A DNA stretch of 64,000 bases from Albirhodobacter sp048262715 (GCA_048262715.1 JBLXEV010000002.1:350731-414730); one strand, 5' to 3'; shown: positions 54,797 to 63,145, numbered from the stretch's first letter. Program-made: numbers and translations. Notes: generated from the letters alone by a model not told the origin.

Positions 54797-54869
54797 TGTA
54801 AAAATCCATTATACCCCGCTTGGGGGCGTATCGTTTTGGAGCCGTCCTTCGGCTCCGCCGATCAAGCGC

Positions 54870-55214
54870 TCAAATGGATTGCGGGGGTCGATCAGCCGTT
54901 TCGCCCAAGCGCCCAGGCAAAACACGAGATAGCGGGAGATCATGTGCAGCAGGTCGCAAGACCAACAGCGGCTGTGCCGACCCCGAAGCCCAGGCAGAGA
55001 TCGATCCGATGCAGGCGATTGCACAGGTCCCAACCATCGTCTGATCATCCGATCCGCCATGCTCAGCGGCCTGAGACTCATCGATCATCGCGGCAGTCTG
55101 CGCATGACACGGGATCGACATCGTTTGTGAGGCATCGGCCATTGCCGCATGCGGCGAGGCGCCAAACAACGCGATGGAGACAAGCAGCAGGAAGGTGAGG
55201 ATAAACTGTTTCAT
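54870..55214 (-). CDS. Small secreted His/Met/Cys-containing protein
   Basis: Protein of 114 residues with a signal peptide (MKQFILTFLLLVSIALFGASPHAAMA), then a short domain with IPCHAQTAAMIDES, HGG and GTCAIACIG. The Cys, His and Met residues suit metal binding. Proteins of this type stand beside copper oxidases and CopB-like genes in other Rhodobacteraceae. I take ATG 55214 because it starts a good signal peptide; the frame extends further. Probable operon with the oxidase. No family name that I can assign with certainty. Confidence 0.65.
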   Translation of the reverse strand: MKQFILTFLLLVSIALFGASPHAAMADASQTMSIPCHAQTAAMIDESQAAEHGGSDDQTMVGTCAIACIGSISAWASGSAQPLLVLRPAAHDLPLSRVLPGRLGETADRPPQSI

Positions 55215-55492
55215 CTGACCCGTCGGTGGCATGTCTCGTAAAGCTATGTCCGATCCCACAACAATGCAACGCGTAGCCATTTCAATAAGCCGTCACCGTG
55301 CACGCCTCAAACGCGCGGTGTGGGAACCTCCGTGATCCCCCCTGTCGGTCGCGCACGACAAACTGACTATGATCTATCAGACGGCCACCGCGCGCTTGCA
55401 TTGGTTTCCACTCATTTGTGTCAACTGTTCTTAGCAAAGCTAGCCAGTTTCGCATAATTTCTCGGCGCACGGTGCCTACGCGGCGACCTGCC

Positions 55493-55999
55493 TTACCGAT
55501 TTGCCTTCAACCATTTTCTGATACGTGTTCGGGCATTCGCGTAGGGTGAAGAGCTGTTAAACTGGATCATCCGGCCTTTTGTCCATTTCCCATACCATGG
55601 GCGACCATAGAGCTCTGCGTCGGGTCGAGAGGATATGGTTTCAACAAGCTGCGCATTCGCCGCAGTAAGTCGGGAAAGCAGCTCGTTCCAATCAAGATGC
55701 TGATAGTCCGCGTAGAACTTCTGGGCCAGACAGCCGAGTTGGTTCCACTTAAATCCAACTTCGGGAAATTCCACGACCGCGCCACGGTCATCCTGATCCA
55801 GCCACTTCAGGACGAGCTCGTTCCAACCAATAAGATAGGCCACAAGATCGGCGGGGCTCATCGTTGTCCCAACAGCATGGCCTTCAAGAGTCTCTATGCG
55901 TGCAAGCGCTGACGATACGCGCTCAAGGTCAGGCATGAGCTTTCCGAAAGTCTCTGAAATCGCCTCCAGAAGGTCCGTTTTCGACGCTGGGATGCTCAT
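55493..55999 (-). CDS. ClbS/DfsB family four-helix protein
   Basis: Protein of 168 residues of the ClbS/DfsB (DUF1706) family: SKTDLLEAISETFGKLMPDLERV---PADLVAYLIGWNELVLKWLDQD and a C-terminal end KWTKGRMIQFNSSSPYANARTRIRKWLKA. ClbS protects colibactin producers from their own toxin; DfsB-like members are widespread with unknown function. ATG 55999 follows AAGGGAAT; the frame continues upstream into unlikely sequence. Last clear chromosomal gene before the accessory region. Confidence 0.85.
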   Translation of the reverse strand: MSIPASKTDLLEAISETFGKLMPDLERVSSALARIETLEGHAVGTTMSPADLVAYLIGWNELVLKWLDQDDRGAVVEFPEVGFKWNQLGCLAQKFYADYQHLDWNELLSRLTAANAQLVETISSRPDAELYGRPWYGKWTKGRMIQFNSSSPYANARTRIRKWLKANR

Positions 56000-56805
56000 A
56001 ATATTCCCTTGCGAATTTGAGACGTGGCCCGCCCCTGCGTGGTCTTCCCCTGCGCGATCTTTGAATGAGGATTGAAGCTCCGAGCCGACCTCGTAGCGGG
56101 CGCAGCACTTCCTGACATAGTGAGGTGTAAATGTCCGGTTGTCGATATCAGGGCATCTGAAAAGATCAACGAACCCGGTTTCAAGTGGCCGCCTATGATA
56201 CATCTTCGATGCAACGCGCGACGGTCACCCAGATCGATAAGAAGGCGGGCACCTTGCGCGCCGTTTAGCCTCTGCTGCGGCATGCGACGCATGTATTGCA
56301 ATTGCTCTGATCGGGGCGGGAAAAGCCAAACAGCGCAGCGATTTCGCGTTGGCGGTGATTCAAATCACACCATGCCGATTGGCTAGGGGTCCCCGTTATT
56401 CGCTTGTCGAAATGATGAGATCCGCCTTGCAAAGGATTAAACCGCTAGCGCATGACCCTGTTCAAAGAGCAAAAAATACGCATAAATTCAGTCAGTCGCC
56501 CCTTAGAAGGTCTAGAAAAGTGTCGCAAGATCTGCTGCCTTCATAACGATCATTGCCGGCGATTGGAAACGGCTTGATGGCGCGCCAAATCGCAGCGTTC
56601 AATGGAGCTCCGTTGCTGCAATCCACACAGCTGACGCGTTGACAGGTGCCGCTGATCCTCGCGGCATCTTACGCAACGTCTCAGTCAATCCGCATTGGTC
56701 CAATTCACGACGTAAAAGCCAAGTCATCAGCCGTTCAGAATGACGGCAACCGGACTAAGAGCGGACTTGCACCCATTCTCGGATCTTATAACAACTTGAA
56801 ATTAT
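56000..56805. other. Gene-free stretch at the start of the accessory region
   Basis: About 800 bp of mixed composition, with no open frame that has both a ribosome site and family resemblance. It holds no T-run terminator that I can see. It may be decayed mobile DNA. Confidence 0.5.
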
Positions 56806-56855
56806 TGGTGCACCCGACAGGATTCGAACCTGTGACCTCTGCCTTCGGAGCGCAG
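56806..56855 (-). pseudogene. 3' half of tRNA-Arg(CCG)
   Basis: Reading on the minus strand: an anticodon arm with loop CTCCGAA (anticodon CCG, complement of 56846-56848), variable region, T arm ACAGG-TTCGAAT-CCTGT and acceptor strand CGGGTGC-A-CCA ending at 56806. The D arm, 5' acceptor strand and all else upstream of the anticodon stem are absent. Such 3' tRNA halves are left by integrases that recombine in tRNA genes, so this is a candidate att site. Confidence 0.8.
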
Positions 56856-57253
56856 TGAATAGGCTTCTGTTCGCGTTAAATTCTTATTTTAGTCCGCATT
56901 TCGTTCTTATTCGCAAACAGTCGGTTGCGGCGAAACTGTTACGCGTAACAGATACGAAGCGCGATGCCATGAGCTTAGAGACTACTTAACCGCCTCGATC
57001 AATACCGGCCCCTCATCCACCAACCCAACGCGCCGCACCGGCCAGCACTTCAACGACATCTGTCCGGTGTCGGCGCGGTTTCAGGCTTTTAGGACTGTAA
57101 TCCAGTCATTTATGTCCAGATCAAATTGTGCGCCATAAATGTAACTGCCTGAAAATTAAGCACAACGCCTTTCATAACAATTGACAGTGCACACTGCGCT
57201 CCATAGCAAATTGCCATCGACCGCAAAATTTCGCGTCTGTGGTCGACCGAAAC
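56856..57253. other. Gene-free stretch between tRNA fragment and IS remnant
   Basis: About 400 bp, A+T-richer than the chromosome average (for example 57100-57200). No believable gene, terminator or repeat was found. Confidence 0.5.
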
Positions 57254-57271
57254 TGACCTGCCACTGAACTT

Positions 57272-57672
57272 TCATCCAGCCGCGACCGGAGCCCGGTTAG
57301 TGTTTACGCCGATTGGCGCAGGTTGAGCAATCGCCCGACGCGCGGAGCTTTCATCTCGCGCAGCGAGGCGGGCCCGTGCGTAGTCAGCCGGGGTCTGGTA
57401 GCCCAAGGCCGAATGCGGACGCTCGGTGTTGTAGTCGGCAGCCCAAGCGGCGATCACGACGCGCGCGTGAGCGAGGTTACGGAACATGGTCTCGTTGAGC
57501 AGCTCATCCGTTGCCCGGCAGGCGATGCATGCATCGCCGAGAGGGGCGCATCCGGCCGTTGAAACTCTCTACGAAACCGTTCTGCATCGGCTTGCCTGGC
57601 GCGATGTAGTGCCATTCGATCCGGTGCTCGGAACAGCACCGCAGGATGGCGTTGGAGGTCAGTTCCGTGGCA
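57272..57672 (-). pseudogene. IS3-family transposase OrfB, 3' fragment, frameshifted
   Basis: C-terminal part of an integrase-like DDE transposase. The Glu of the DDE triad lies in GFVESFNGRMR. The reading frame is broken by the 37-bp insertion at 57509-57545; the downstream part reads on in another frame to VNTNRAPVAAG. Upstream catalytic Asp residues are absent. Confidence 0.85.
57521..57538. repeat. 18-nt perfect palindrome inserted in the transposase fragment
   Basis: GGCGATGCATGCATCGCC is self-complementary over all 18 nt. It lies in a 37-bp insertion (57509-57545) that splits the codons for NGRMR and DELL, which are contiguous in related transposases. Confidence 0.8.
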
Positions 57673-57680
57673 GGTCACCC

Positions 57681-57703
57681 CGCCAAATCTCGCCGATTTG
57701 GCG
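57681..57703. repeat. 9-bp inverted repeat next to the IS end
   Basis: CGCCAAATC (57681-57689) and GATTTGGCG (57695-57703), with a 5-bp spacer TCGCC, three bases beyond the IS inverted repeat and about 110 bp before the glycan operon. It could be an operator of that operon or a second mobile-element end. Confidence 0.5.
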
Positions 57704-57813
57704 CGATCCGCCGTGAGTGTCGTAAATCACTTACATTACCGAGATATACGCACCCGATAGACGAAAGCGGGAGCAGTTGTGGCTATTGGATTCAATCACA
57801 TAGGGGGCAAATC

Positions 57814-59970
57814 GTGTTGCGCCGATCAGTGAAACGAACTGTTTCGATGGCCCTGCCGCGTCTCTCGATCAAGGCCTTCTCCCAGCGACATGCCAAGAGC
57901 GTGACACCTGACGAGAACAACTTCTCTTCTGCGCGCGCGCTGGAGACGCTTTTGCTCCCCTATGAGGTGGTCAGCTTCGATCTGTTTGACACGATCGTGT
58001 GGCGGGAAGTCGCTTTGGCAGACGTGCACCGCAAGACATCGGAATTTGCGGATCACTATCTGCGGGGCGATGATGGCCCGCTGCCGCAAGGGCTCTTGCT
58101 GCACAGCCGTGGGCGATATCAGGATATGCTCAAGCAACGCGGCTTGGCACAAAATCCACCCCGCAATGAGGTTGATCTGCGCGCTGTGTTCGACGGGGCG
58201 CTGGCGCCCTATATCCAAGCCACCGAACGGCGCGCGACGGCTGTTCAAGCCTTGCTGGATTATGAAATCGAAACCGAGCGACAAGTGCTTACGGTCGATC
58301 CTGACATGCGCGATCTGCTGGTGCGGCTGAGGGCGCAGGGCAAATGCGTCATCCTGATCTCCGACATGTATCTGGGCGAAGAACAGATGCTGCCCCTGCT
58401 GGAGGGTTTGGGCCTCATATCGCTTTTCGATCATATTTTTGTCTCGGCGACGGTCGGCGTGACGAAACACAGCGGCGCGCTCTTCGCCCATGTCGATGCG
58501 GCGCTCGGATTGGCGGGGAAAAAGCGGTTCCATCTGGGCGACAACTGGACGAATGACGTGACGCGGCCAAGGGAGAACGGCTGGGACTCCCTGCATTATT
58601 TCAACCCCGAGAACGAGGAGCGCAAGATCGCGCTGGAGGCCGCAGCGGCGATTGTCCCGCGCCCGGATCGCCGCGCGCGGCGCGATCTTCTTGCGGCGAT
58701 GGGCGTTGATGATCCGGCGCAGGGAACGTTGCGGCTAATGGCGGCGAGCCTGTCGCTCTTCGCGCGGCAGGCGCTGAGCATCGGGATCAAGGAGGGGTAT
58801 GACCGGATCTTGTTCCTGACGCGGGATGGCACGCTGTTTCACGAATTGGCAGATCAATACCTGCGCGATTGCGGCGCCCTTCCCAATCTCGACCTGCCGC
58901 CTTTGGAAGAATTCGCCTTCAGTCGGCGCGCCGGGATTTTGCTCAACTATCCTGAGACAAGCGCCCCGCATTGGCGCGATTATCTGCAATCGAACACGCA
59001 ATGGATTGTCGGGCATCCGGTGTCTTTGAGAGGGATTATCAAAGCCTTCGGCCTCACGGCGCAGGATTTGACACTGACCGAGGAGCAAAGACTGATCGTC
59101 GAAACCTGTCTCGCAGATAGCCGCGCCGAGACCGATCTCGGGCTGGACGATCTGATCACGCATCACGCGGCCTTGCTATCCTCTCTTCACGCGACGCTGA
59201 TTGAACGGCGCAACCGTATTCGGCGGTATCTGCGCGATATTGGCCTGCTGTCGCGGGATCAGAAGATCCTGCTCGTCGATATCGGATATTCCGGCACGGC
59301 GGCGAAAGCGCTCTCGGAATATATGAACCTCGAGGATCGCGGCGGCCAACCTGTGCGCGGACGGCTGAGTTTACTGATGTTCGCCAGCAATCGCTTTTTG
59401 CAGCGGAACCTGCCGCAAATGCATCCGCGGATGGCCCTGCTCCCGCCTCTTCTCATCCGTCAGGACGAGTGGCGTCACCGCGCGCTGGCAGCGAATTTCG
59501 CATGGCTGGAGCCCTTCACCGTTGATCGCCGCCGTGGCAGCCTGCGCGATTTCACCCGCAATGCCAAAGGGGATCTGACGCCCGTTTTTGCCCCGCCGCC
59601 AGTGCATGCGCAGGGCGGCGGTGTTGACCGCGCGGCGCTGCTGGCCGCCGCCCGCGAGATCGAACATGTCCTGCGGCAATCCCCGATGCGGATCGAGGAG
59701 GCCGACCGCCTCATTGCTCAAACCTTCACGCATCGCTTCTCGCAGCCCAAAGCAGAAACCGTGCGATCCATGGAACAGGTGACCCATCACGCGGGGATCA
59801 CCGAAGTCAAAAGCAATGACGTGATCATCCCCATTCGGGCCCGCCATATCATCAGCGATCTGCGGCACTGCCTCTATGAGGATCACTGGGTTCAAGGCAG
59901 CCTGAAAAACGCCCGTCTCGGCTGGCTGACCCCTGCCGTCAACAGATTGATTGGTTTAATCACAAAATGA
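57814..59970 (+). CDS. Tandem HAD-domain glycan-locus protein (COG5610-like)
   Basis: Large protein of about 718 residues. The N-terminal HAD domain has motif I VVSFDLFDTIVWRE (about residues 41-54), motif II ILISDMYLGEE, Lys motif III GVTKHSG and motif IV HLGDNWTNDV. A second HAD-like domain starts at DRILFLTRDGTLFHELA, where the nucleophile Asp of the first motif is replaced, and continues to KILLVDIGYSGTAAKAL. Proteins of this type (COG5610) occur in capsule and O-antigen loci with unproven chemistry. I start it at GTG 57814, six bases after AGGGGG; ATG 57847 is the alternative. The stop overlaps the glycosyltransferase gene (ATGA). Confidence 0.82.
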   Translation: MLRRSVKRTVSMALPRLSIKAFSQRHAKSVTPDENNFSSARALETLLLPYEVVSFDLFDTIVWREVALADVHRKTSEFADHYLRGDDGPLPQGLLLHSRGRYQDMLKQRGLAQNPPRNEVDLRAVFDGALAPYIQATERRATAVQALLDYEIETERQVLTVDPDMRDLLVRLRAQGKCVILISDMYLGEEQMLPLLEGLGLISLFDHIFVSATVGVTKHSGALFAHVDAALGLAGKKRFHLGDNWTNDVTRPRENGWDSLHYFNPENEERKIALEAAAAIVPRPDRRARRDLLAAMGVDDPAQGTLRLMAASLSLFARQALSIGIKEGYDRILFLTRDGTLFHELADQYLRDCGALPNLDLPPLEEFAFSRRAGILLNYPETSAPHWRDYLQSNTQWIVGHPVSLRGIIKAFGLTAQDLTLTEEQRLIVETCLADSRAETDLGLDDLITHHAALLSSLHATLIERRNRIRRYLRDIGLLSRDQKILLVDIGYSGTAAKALSEYMNLEDRGGQPVRGRLSLLMFASNRFLQRNLPQMHPRMALLPPLLIRQDEWRHRALAANFAWLEPFTVDRRRGSLRDFTRNAKGDLTPVFAPPPVHAQGGGVDRAALLAAAREIEHVLRQSPMRIEEADRLIAQTFTHRFSQPKAETVRSMEQVTHHAGITEVKSNDVIIPIRARHIISDLRHCLYEDHWVQGSLKNARLGWLTPAVNRLIGLITK

Positions 59971-61583
59971 AAATTCTCTTCTACAACTGGGCGCAATTCG
60001 ATGATGCAGGCATGGCAGGGGGCGGCGTCACGCTTTATCTGCGCAATGTGATCGAGGAATTGCTGACACGCGAGGATGTCGAAGTCTACTTCCTCTCCTC
60101 GGGGGCGAAATACGGGCTATTCCGCCGCAAACCCGCGATCCATCAGACAGTCAACGCCTACCAACACCCGCGATTGAAGACGTTTTCCCTCGTCAATTCG
60201 CCGATCAAAGCGCCGGCCCATGACGCGTTCTATTCTCTGGAAACATGGCTGCGCGATACAACCACCTCGAAGTTGATCACAACCTTCCTCAAAGAAAACG
60301 GGCCGTTTGACGCTTTCCATATCCATAATCTCGAAGGCATCAGCAGCAATGTCCTCTCGCTGCAAAAGGGGCCGCATCTCAAACGGATGTTCTACACCTT
60401 CCACAATTACATGCCGGTTTGCCCGCAGATTGAACTCCTCTACAACGGAAAAGATCTGTGCACGGATTACCGCGACGGGACGCGGTGCTTGGGATGCCTC
60501 GGGCACGAAAACCGGATGCACAACCTGATCCCTTACGAGCGGATTGGCGGGTTCTTGAAAGGGCGCGGGTTGAGCGGCCATCCGCTTGGCGGCTTTATGT
60601 TCGATATCTTTGCCGGCACGCGGTATTATGTCAGCGCAATTCGCAATCTCACCCGCGACATCGTCTCAGGATTGCGCAACCGTTTCGGGCATTGGCGATT
60701 GCGCCCGCGCCAGACATCGGGCGCGATGCAGAGCTGGAAAGCGGGGGCCCACACGCGCCCGCCGCATATTCAGGCCCTGCCCCAACCGATCCTTCAGGCC
60801 GCCGCTTATAAGCAATGGCGCGAAGGAAACGGAGCCGCGCTGCGCACCCATGCGGATGGGATCTTCGCGGTCTCCGATCTGTGCCGCGAGGCGGCGCTGC
60901 GGTTCCTGCCGCAAGGGACCGAGGTCACAACTCTGCCGCTGCCGATGGATATCAAAGTCTCCCGAGAGGAGCGCCTCAACCTGCGCGCCAGCCGCCCCGC
61001 GCGCGACGGCATCACACTGTCGTTCATCGGCTATGATATCGCCTCGAAGGGCCTTCCCTTCCTGATTGATGCGTTGATGGAGTTGGAGGATCCGGTCTTC
61101 CGCGACTCTGTCGATCTGCTCATCGTGGCGCGGCTCAGCCCGCAACGTCTGCGCCAGTTGCATCAGCTACGCACCAAATTCCGCAATGTTCGCATCGTTC
61201 AGGGCTACGCCCGCGATCAGCTTGCCGCCCTCTCGCAAGAGATCGACCTCAATATCGTGCCCTCCATCTGGTGGGAAACCTTCAATCAGGTCACGGTTGA
61301 AATGGGGCTGCTCGGGGTTCCCTCGCTCGTGTCGGATCGGGTTGGCGCGAAGCAGACAATTCTCGCTAAGGGCTTTGTGTTCGAGGCCGAGAACAAACGG
61401 GATTTCGGCGAAAAACTTACCGCGCTCGTTCGCTCTGAAACCTTGAGACACACATTCTTCGATCACCCCCTCCAGATCCCTGAACTGGCCGCGCATGTGG
61501 ATCTGCTTCTCGAACGCTACACGCGCGAGACCACGCCCGCCACGATGACACGTCAAGACGAAAGCCTTAAGGAGCTAGCCTAA
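59967..61583 (+). CDS. GT4-like glycosyltransferase with Cys-rich insert
   Basis: GT-B glycosyltransferase of 538 residues. N-terminal ILFYNWAQFDDAGMAGGGVTLYLRNVIEEL fits the acceptor domain with a glycine-rich loop; the C-terminal GT4 domain has ITLSFIGYDIASKGLPFLIDALMEL, then DLNIVPSIWWETFNQVTVEMGLLGVPSLVSD with the donor-binding E-x7-E type motif. Residues about 150-180 hold four cysteines (VCPQIEL, LCTDY, CLGCLGHENR), a zinc-knuckle-like insert. Sugar specificity cannot be read. It is coupled to the HAD gene and followed by a sulfotransferase after 1 bp. Confidence 0.88.
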   Translation: MKILFYNWAQFDDAGMAGGGVTLYLRNVIEELLTREDVEVYFLSSGAKYGLFRRKPAIHQTVNAYQHPRLKTFSLVNSPIKAPAHDAFYSLETWLRDTTTSKLITTFLKENGPFDAFHIHNLEGISSNVLSLQKGPHLKRMFYTFHNYMPVCPQIELLYNGKDLCTDYRDGTRCLGCLGHENRMHNLIPYERIGGFLKGRGLSGHPLGGFMFDIFAGTRYYVSAIRNLTRDIVSGLRNRFGHWRLRPRQTSGAMQSWKAGAHTRPPHIQALPQPILQAAAYKQWREGNGAALRTHADGIFAVSDLCREAALRFLPQGTEVTTLPLPMDIKVSREERLNLRASRPARDGITLSFIGYDIASKGLPFLIDALMELEDPVFRDSVDLLIVARLSPQRLRQLHQLRTKFRNVRIVQGYARDQLAALSQEIDLNIVPSIWWETFNQVTVEMGLLGVPSLVSDRVGAKQTILAKGFVFEAENKRDFGEKLTALVRSETLRHTFFDHPLQIPELAAHVDLLLERYTRETTPATMTRQDESLKELA

Positions 61584-61584
61584 A

Positions 61585-62490
61585 ATGCACGCAGATCTCA
61601 ACACCTCGCTTCGTGGGTATTGTCTTTGTATTGGGGCCGCGAAAGCCGGAACGACATGGCTTTACGAGCAGCTTCGGCATTCTTCGGAGATGCATTTCGC
61701 GCCCGAAAAGGAACTCCATTATTTCTTCTCGAAATACGGTCAGTTTGATCGCCTTCCCCCCGCAGCCCGTTTTAACAAGCTGCGCGAGTTTATTGACCGC
61801 GCGAGCTATAATTTCTCCGCCCCTATCGGTGAGCCCGAATTCGCGCGGAAGTTTACCTTCTTCCAGAAAAATCTGGATTGGTATCAATCCTTCGCACAGG
61901 GCCCGATCACGCAATCATGGTATCGGCGCCTGTTCTTTAACGCCGCAACCAGTCAATACGCCTGTGATTTCAGCCCCTCCACCAGCAAGATCAACCTCGA
62001 TGGGGTGCATGCGATCCGCGATCTCTCGCCGAATGTGAAGATCATCTATGTCTTACGCGATCCGATTGAGCGGCTCTGGTCGCATGTCAAATTTCACGCG
62101 GAATTTATGGGTAATTTTGACGAGGTCAAAACCTATTCCCGTCGAAAAGTTGTTGATTTTATTAAAGAAAACGATCTTCAAGCCGATGGGCAATACGGCA
62201 GCCATCTGAAGCGATATCTCGAGGTCTTTGACCCTAAAGATGTTCTCGTGATTGATTTTTCCGACATTCGCAAAGACCCAGCCGGCCTTTTGCGGCAGGT
62301 TTGTGATTTCTTAGACATCGAACAGCTCAACGTGACGGAAGCGGCCCGTTCTGCGGTCAATGCCAGCCAGAAACTTCCGATGCCCGAGGGGATTTTGCAG
62401 AACTTTAACCCAGACATCCTGCGTGAGCTCGATATCCTCGCCACGCTCGGCTACGAGTTTCCCGCGCGATGGCGCGGAAGCATCACCTAA
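61585..62490 (+). CDS. PAPS-dependent sulfotransferase
   Basis: Cytosolic or membrane-attached sulfotransferase of 301 residues. The 5'-phosphosulfate loop is GAAKAGTTWLYEQLR (about residues 17-31) and the 3'-phosphate motif is VLRDPIERLWSHVKFH (about 156-171), followed by GQYGSHLKRYLEVFDPKDVLVIDFSDIRKDPAG as in carbohydrate sulfotransferases. With the glycosyltransferase and HAD protein it predicts a sulfated surface glycan. ATG is 1 bp after the previous stop. Last gene of the operon. Confidence 0.93.
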   Translation: MHADLNTSLRGYCLCIGAAKAGTTWLYEQLRHSSEMHFAPEKELHYFFSKYGQFDRLPPAARFNKLREFIDRASYNFSAPIGEPEFARKFTFFQKNLDWYQSFAQGPITQSWYRRLFFNAATSQYACDFSPSTSKINLDGVHAIRDLSPNVKIIYVLRDPIERLWSHVKFHAEFMGNFDEVKTYSRRKVVDFIKENDLQADGQYGSHLKRYLEVFDPKDVLVIDFSDIRKDPAGLLRQVCDFLDIEQLNVTEAARSAVNASQKLPMPEGILQNFNPDILRELDILATLGYEFPARWRGSIT

Positions 62491-62824
62491 TACAAGTTTT
62501 CTTCATATATCATTGGATCGGCGTCCGCAGTGGCAATGGATGTGAATGATGTTCGGCATTGAGAACACATAAGAAACGTCTGGTGATTCTTGAACGCGAA
62601 AAGCGCGCCCCACCCTCAGGGGGGGATCCGTTTCTTGCTGCTTTTCAGCAGAAATGACGCGTTGCTTTCACTTGATCATCGAGCGCCAGTAATGCGATTT
62701 GTTAGGAGCACTCACCCGCCCTGCGCCACCATCTAGATATTCGCCGTTGCGACATCCGCAAGCACGTCGTGCACAGCATGTCGCGGGCACTGACGGCCTG
62801 CGAATACGCTTACTTGATGAGGGC

Positions 62825-62901
62825 AAGGGCTCACTGAGAAGGCAAAGGGCCGTTTAGCACCACAAAGCACGCATTTGCGGGAAGCGTGCGAGTGAGCCCT
62901 T
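62825..62901. repeat. Nested inverted repeat
   Basis: Outer arms AAGGGCTCACT (62825-62835) and AGTGAGCCCTT (62891-62901) are perfectly complementary. Inside, GCACGC (62867-62872) pairs with GCGTGC (62884-62889). It could be a structured RNA or a recombination site, but carries no integron-type core sequence. Confidence 0.55.
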
Positions 62902-62907
62902 CAAACG

Positions 62908-62932
62908 CAAAAAACAGCCTCCACCGTGAGGC
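62908..62932 (-). terminator. Minus-strand terminator-like hairpin
   Basis: GCCTC (62917-62921) pairs with GAGGC (62928-62932). On the minus strand TGTTTTTTGCG follows. It resembles the terminator at 63340-63362, with the same hairpin-TGTTTTTT arrangement. Confidence 0.6.
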
Positions 62933-63054
62933 ATGGGCGGACATTGGGTGTCATAATTCGTTGCTTAGAGGCCCGAGCAACCAGACACGAAAAGTGCAAC
63001 GTCTTGTCAACCTTCCTTATTCAATCAATTCGCCGCCGATCCCTTGACCTAACG

Positions 63055-63095
63055 CAACCTGCCGCTGAGCTTTCATCTCGCGCAGCGGGGCGGGC
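63055..63095 (-). mobile_element. Second fragment of the same IS
   Basis: The first part (ACCTGCCGCTGAGCTTTCATC) matches the IS end at 57256-57276 with two changes; the second part (63067-63095) matches 57345-57373 with one change. The two stretches are joined at a shared CTTTCATC, so the 74 bp between them were lost by deletion at a direct repeat. It lies 560 bp beyond the sulfotransferase gene, in the same orientation as the copy at 57254. Confidence 0.7.
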
Positions 63096-63130
63096 GATTG
63101 CGGTGGTCTGGGGCCGCGCTTTGCCAAGCG

Positions 63131-63145
63131 TTAACGGTTCATTAA
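63131..63145 (+). promoter_or_regulatory. CtrA-type box
   Basis: TTAA-N7-TTAA (TTAACGGTTCATTAA) is a perfect match to the CtrA consensus of alphaproteobacteria. It stands 46 bp before the ATG of the small gene at 63192, a normal promoter distance. It is the only full match I found in the intergenic regions. Confidence 0.55.

Larger units (their letters stand above)
57254..57677 (-). mobile_element. Internally deleted IS3-family element with short inverted ends
   Basis: Ends TGACCTGCCAC (57254-57264) and GTGGCAGGTCA (57667-57677) are an 11-bp terminal inverted repeat. Inside, on the minus strand, is the last third of an OrfB transposase: TELTSNAILRCCSEHRIEWHY, IAPGKPMQNGFVESFNGRMR and DELLNETMFRNLAHARVVIAAW then ADYNTERPHSALGYQTPADYA. 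The DDE catalytic core upstream is lost, and the end is fused directly to the TELTS codons. A 37-bp insert breaks the frame. No matching 3-bp target duplication is visible. The element cannot make a transposase. Confidence 0.85.
62491..63054. other. Gene-free stretch downstream of the glycan operon
   Basis: About 560 bp with no convincing gene. It contains the nested inverted repeat at 62825-62901 and a minus-strand terminator-like hairpin at 62908-62932. The composition suggests decayed mobile DNA. Confidence 0.5.

Noticed and set aside
62825..62901. Integron attC site
   Set aside because: The nested repeat has no GTTRRRY/RYYYAAC core and no integron integrase or cassette array is nearby.
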